DNA of 14,442 nt from Chloroflexota bacterium. GTDB lineage: Bacteria; Chloroflexota; Limnocylindria; QHBO01. The position numbers and the translations under genes are program-made. Where the stretch lies: positions 1 to 14,442 of the forward strand of contig JAPSGM010000020.1 in the NCBI GenBank assembly GCA_031177555.1, read 5' to 3'. Below are positions 13,841-14,442 of the stretch, one piece after another (position 1 is the first letter of the stretch; each line of letters begins with the position of its first letter). The notes beneath the pieces were generated by a model. It had not been told where the DNA came from. It was given only the letters and a program-made list of their open reading frames with translations, and made no database searches.

Positions 13841-14442
13841 CTACCAGAGGCGATCGACCGCGCTGGTTTCGCGCAGCCAGTAGCCATCCCAGGCCCCGCC
13901 GTCGACCTTGAAGAAGCTGCGGCCGTTGATGATGGCGCGCGCCCGCACCGACACGCTCGTGTTCGGCTTCACGTTCCGCCAACGCGTATCCGTGACGCGG
14001 CCGCGCGTGTCGAACTTGATGGCCTTGTAGGTTCCCTTCTCGAGAGAGACCTTCCGGTCGGAGGCGAACTTCTTCTTGAAGGTCATGCCCCGCACGAAGC
14101 GCCACTGCGACTCGCGCACCCAGTAGCCGGCCAGCTTTCCGGTCGTCACCTTGAGGTAGGCCTCCCCATCCACCTTGGCGCGCCCCGTCGACTCGCCGCG
14201 CTTGCGGTCATCGACCGTCAGCTTCTTGACGTCGAGCACCTTGCCGGTGGAGCTCAGCTTGAAGGCCCGATGCGTCCCGCTGCGGAAGATCATGGGCCGG
14301 TTCGGCGAGTACTCGTCCTTGGGGCGCAGCAGCGAGACGCTCGTGTCCAGCTCGCTCGAGCACAGCTTCACGAAGACCATGATCGAGTAGTGGCCACCGT
14401 CGGAGGCCGTGGCCCACGAGCCGCCGGCCGAGTTGAAATCCT
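13841..14442 (-). CDS. Probable surface or secreted protein with two C-terminal SH3/GW-like repeats (partial, start off the right edge)
   Basis: The visible frame reads without a stop from the window edge to TAG at 13843-13841, about 200 codons. An internal ATG at 14380 exists, but the frame continues upstream of it (FNSAGGSWATASDGGHYSI), so I treat this as a C-terminal fragment. Two related segments of about 57 residues start 81 residues apart (14278-14108 and 14035-13865). Both carry GT[HY][KR]A[FI]K near the start, GxVxD about ten residues later, and [YF][LF]KV..G...GYW[VL]RE at the end. Such tyrosine/tryptophan-rich basic repeats resemble the SH3-like or GW-type wall-binding modules that end many cell-wall hydrolases. 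The catalytic or main domain lies outside the window. Lysine-rich composition and lower GC distinguish it from its neighbours. No function can be assigned beyond probable cell-surface binding. Confidence 0.72.
   Translation of the reverse strand, partial: DFNSAGGSWATASDGGHYSIMVFVKLCSSELDTSVSLLRPKDEYSPNRPMIFRSGTHRAFKLSSTGKVLDVKKLTVDDRKRGESTGRAKVDGEAYLKVTTGKLAGYWVRESQWRFVRGMTFKKKFASDRKVSLEKGTYKAIKFDTRGRVTDTRWRNVKPNTSVSVRARAIINGRSFFKVDGGAWDGYWLRETSAVDRLW
13865..14278 (-). repeat. Two diverged protein-level repeats with 81-residue period
   Basis: Unit 1 (14278-14108) begins GTHRAFKLSSTGKVLD and ends GYWVRES. Unit 2 (14035-13865) begins GTYKAIKFDTRGRVTD and ends GYWLRET. They align end to end with conserved aromatic, Gly and basic positions but share little identity at DNA level, so the duplication is old. 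Confidence 0.8.

Noticed and set aside
13747..13887. Extended rph start in the same frame
   Set aside because: It would cross the terminator hairpin, the palindrome and the TAGAAT box and translate non-conserved residues; ATG 13746 gives the normal family length.
1..14442. CRISPR array, insertion sequence, toxin-antitoxin or defence system
   Set aside because: No regularly spaced repeats, no transposase, and no toxin, restriction or nuclease motif in any supported gene; MazG and RdgB here are ordinary house-cleaning enzymes.

Overview
The window is high-GC bacterial DNA, and every gene I can support is on the minus strand, so transcription runs from high to low coordinates. GTG and TTG starts are common. 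Successive genes usually overlap by the four bases NTGA. The gene set, and the style of the partial surface protein at the right edge, suggest Chloroflexota (possibly the Limnocylindria/Ellin6529 group). This is a moderate-confidence guess, and a high-GC actinobacterium is the alternative. I see no transposase, integrase, phage gene or CRISPR array.

In transcription order, the right edge (14442-13841) holds the C-terminal part of a probable surface protein with two 81-residue-spaced repeats, followed by a 12-bp terminator hairpin. A new unit then starts at a TAGAAT box just 8 bases ahead of the rph ATG, so that message is probably leaderless. It continues rph (RNase PH), rdgB (XTP/dITP pyrophosphatase) and a Wzx-type flippase, each overlapping the next by four bases. 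After a 35-bp gap with a second TAGAAT box come five genes joined by 4-bp overlaps: wbpD, wbpI, wbpE, wbpB and wbpA. A polyprenol-phosphate mannosyltransferase-like GT2 overlaps the end of wbpA by 20 bp.

The five wbp-type genes match, family by family, the known Pseudomonas/Bordetella route from UDP-GlcNAc to UDP-2,3-diacetamido-2,3-dideoxy-mannuronic acid: 6-dehydrogenase, 3-dehydrogenase, PLP transaminase, N-acetyltransferase and 2-epimerase. With the flippase and two glycosyltransferases this is most of a surface-glycan pathway. No initiating phosphoglycosyltransferase, polymerase or ligase is visible.

A hairpin over the GT2 stop and a candidate promoter (TAGGAT box) separate the next unit. 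It holds a membrane-anchored peptidyl-prolyl isomerase with three parvulin-like modules, a MazG pyrophosphohydrolase with what looks like half of a tetrapyrrole-methylase domain at its N-terminus, a GT4 glycosyltransferase, and a TTG-started lipoprotein-like ORF that appears decayed. The left edge has tRNA-Pro(UGG) with its own TAGGAT-type promoter and an encoded CCA, then the start of a DinB-like gene that runs off the window.
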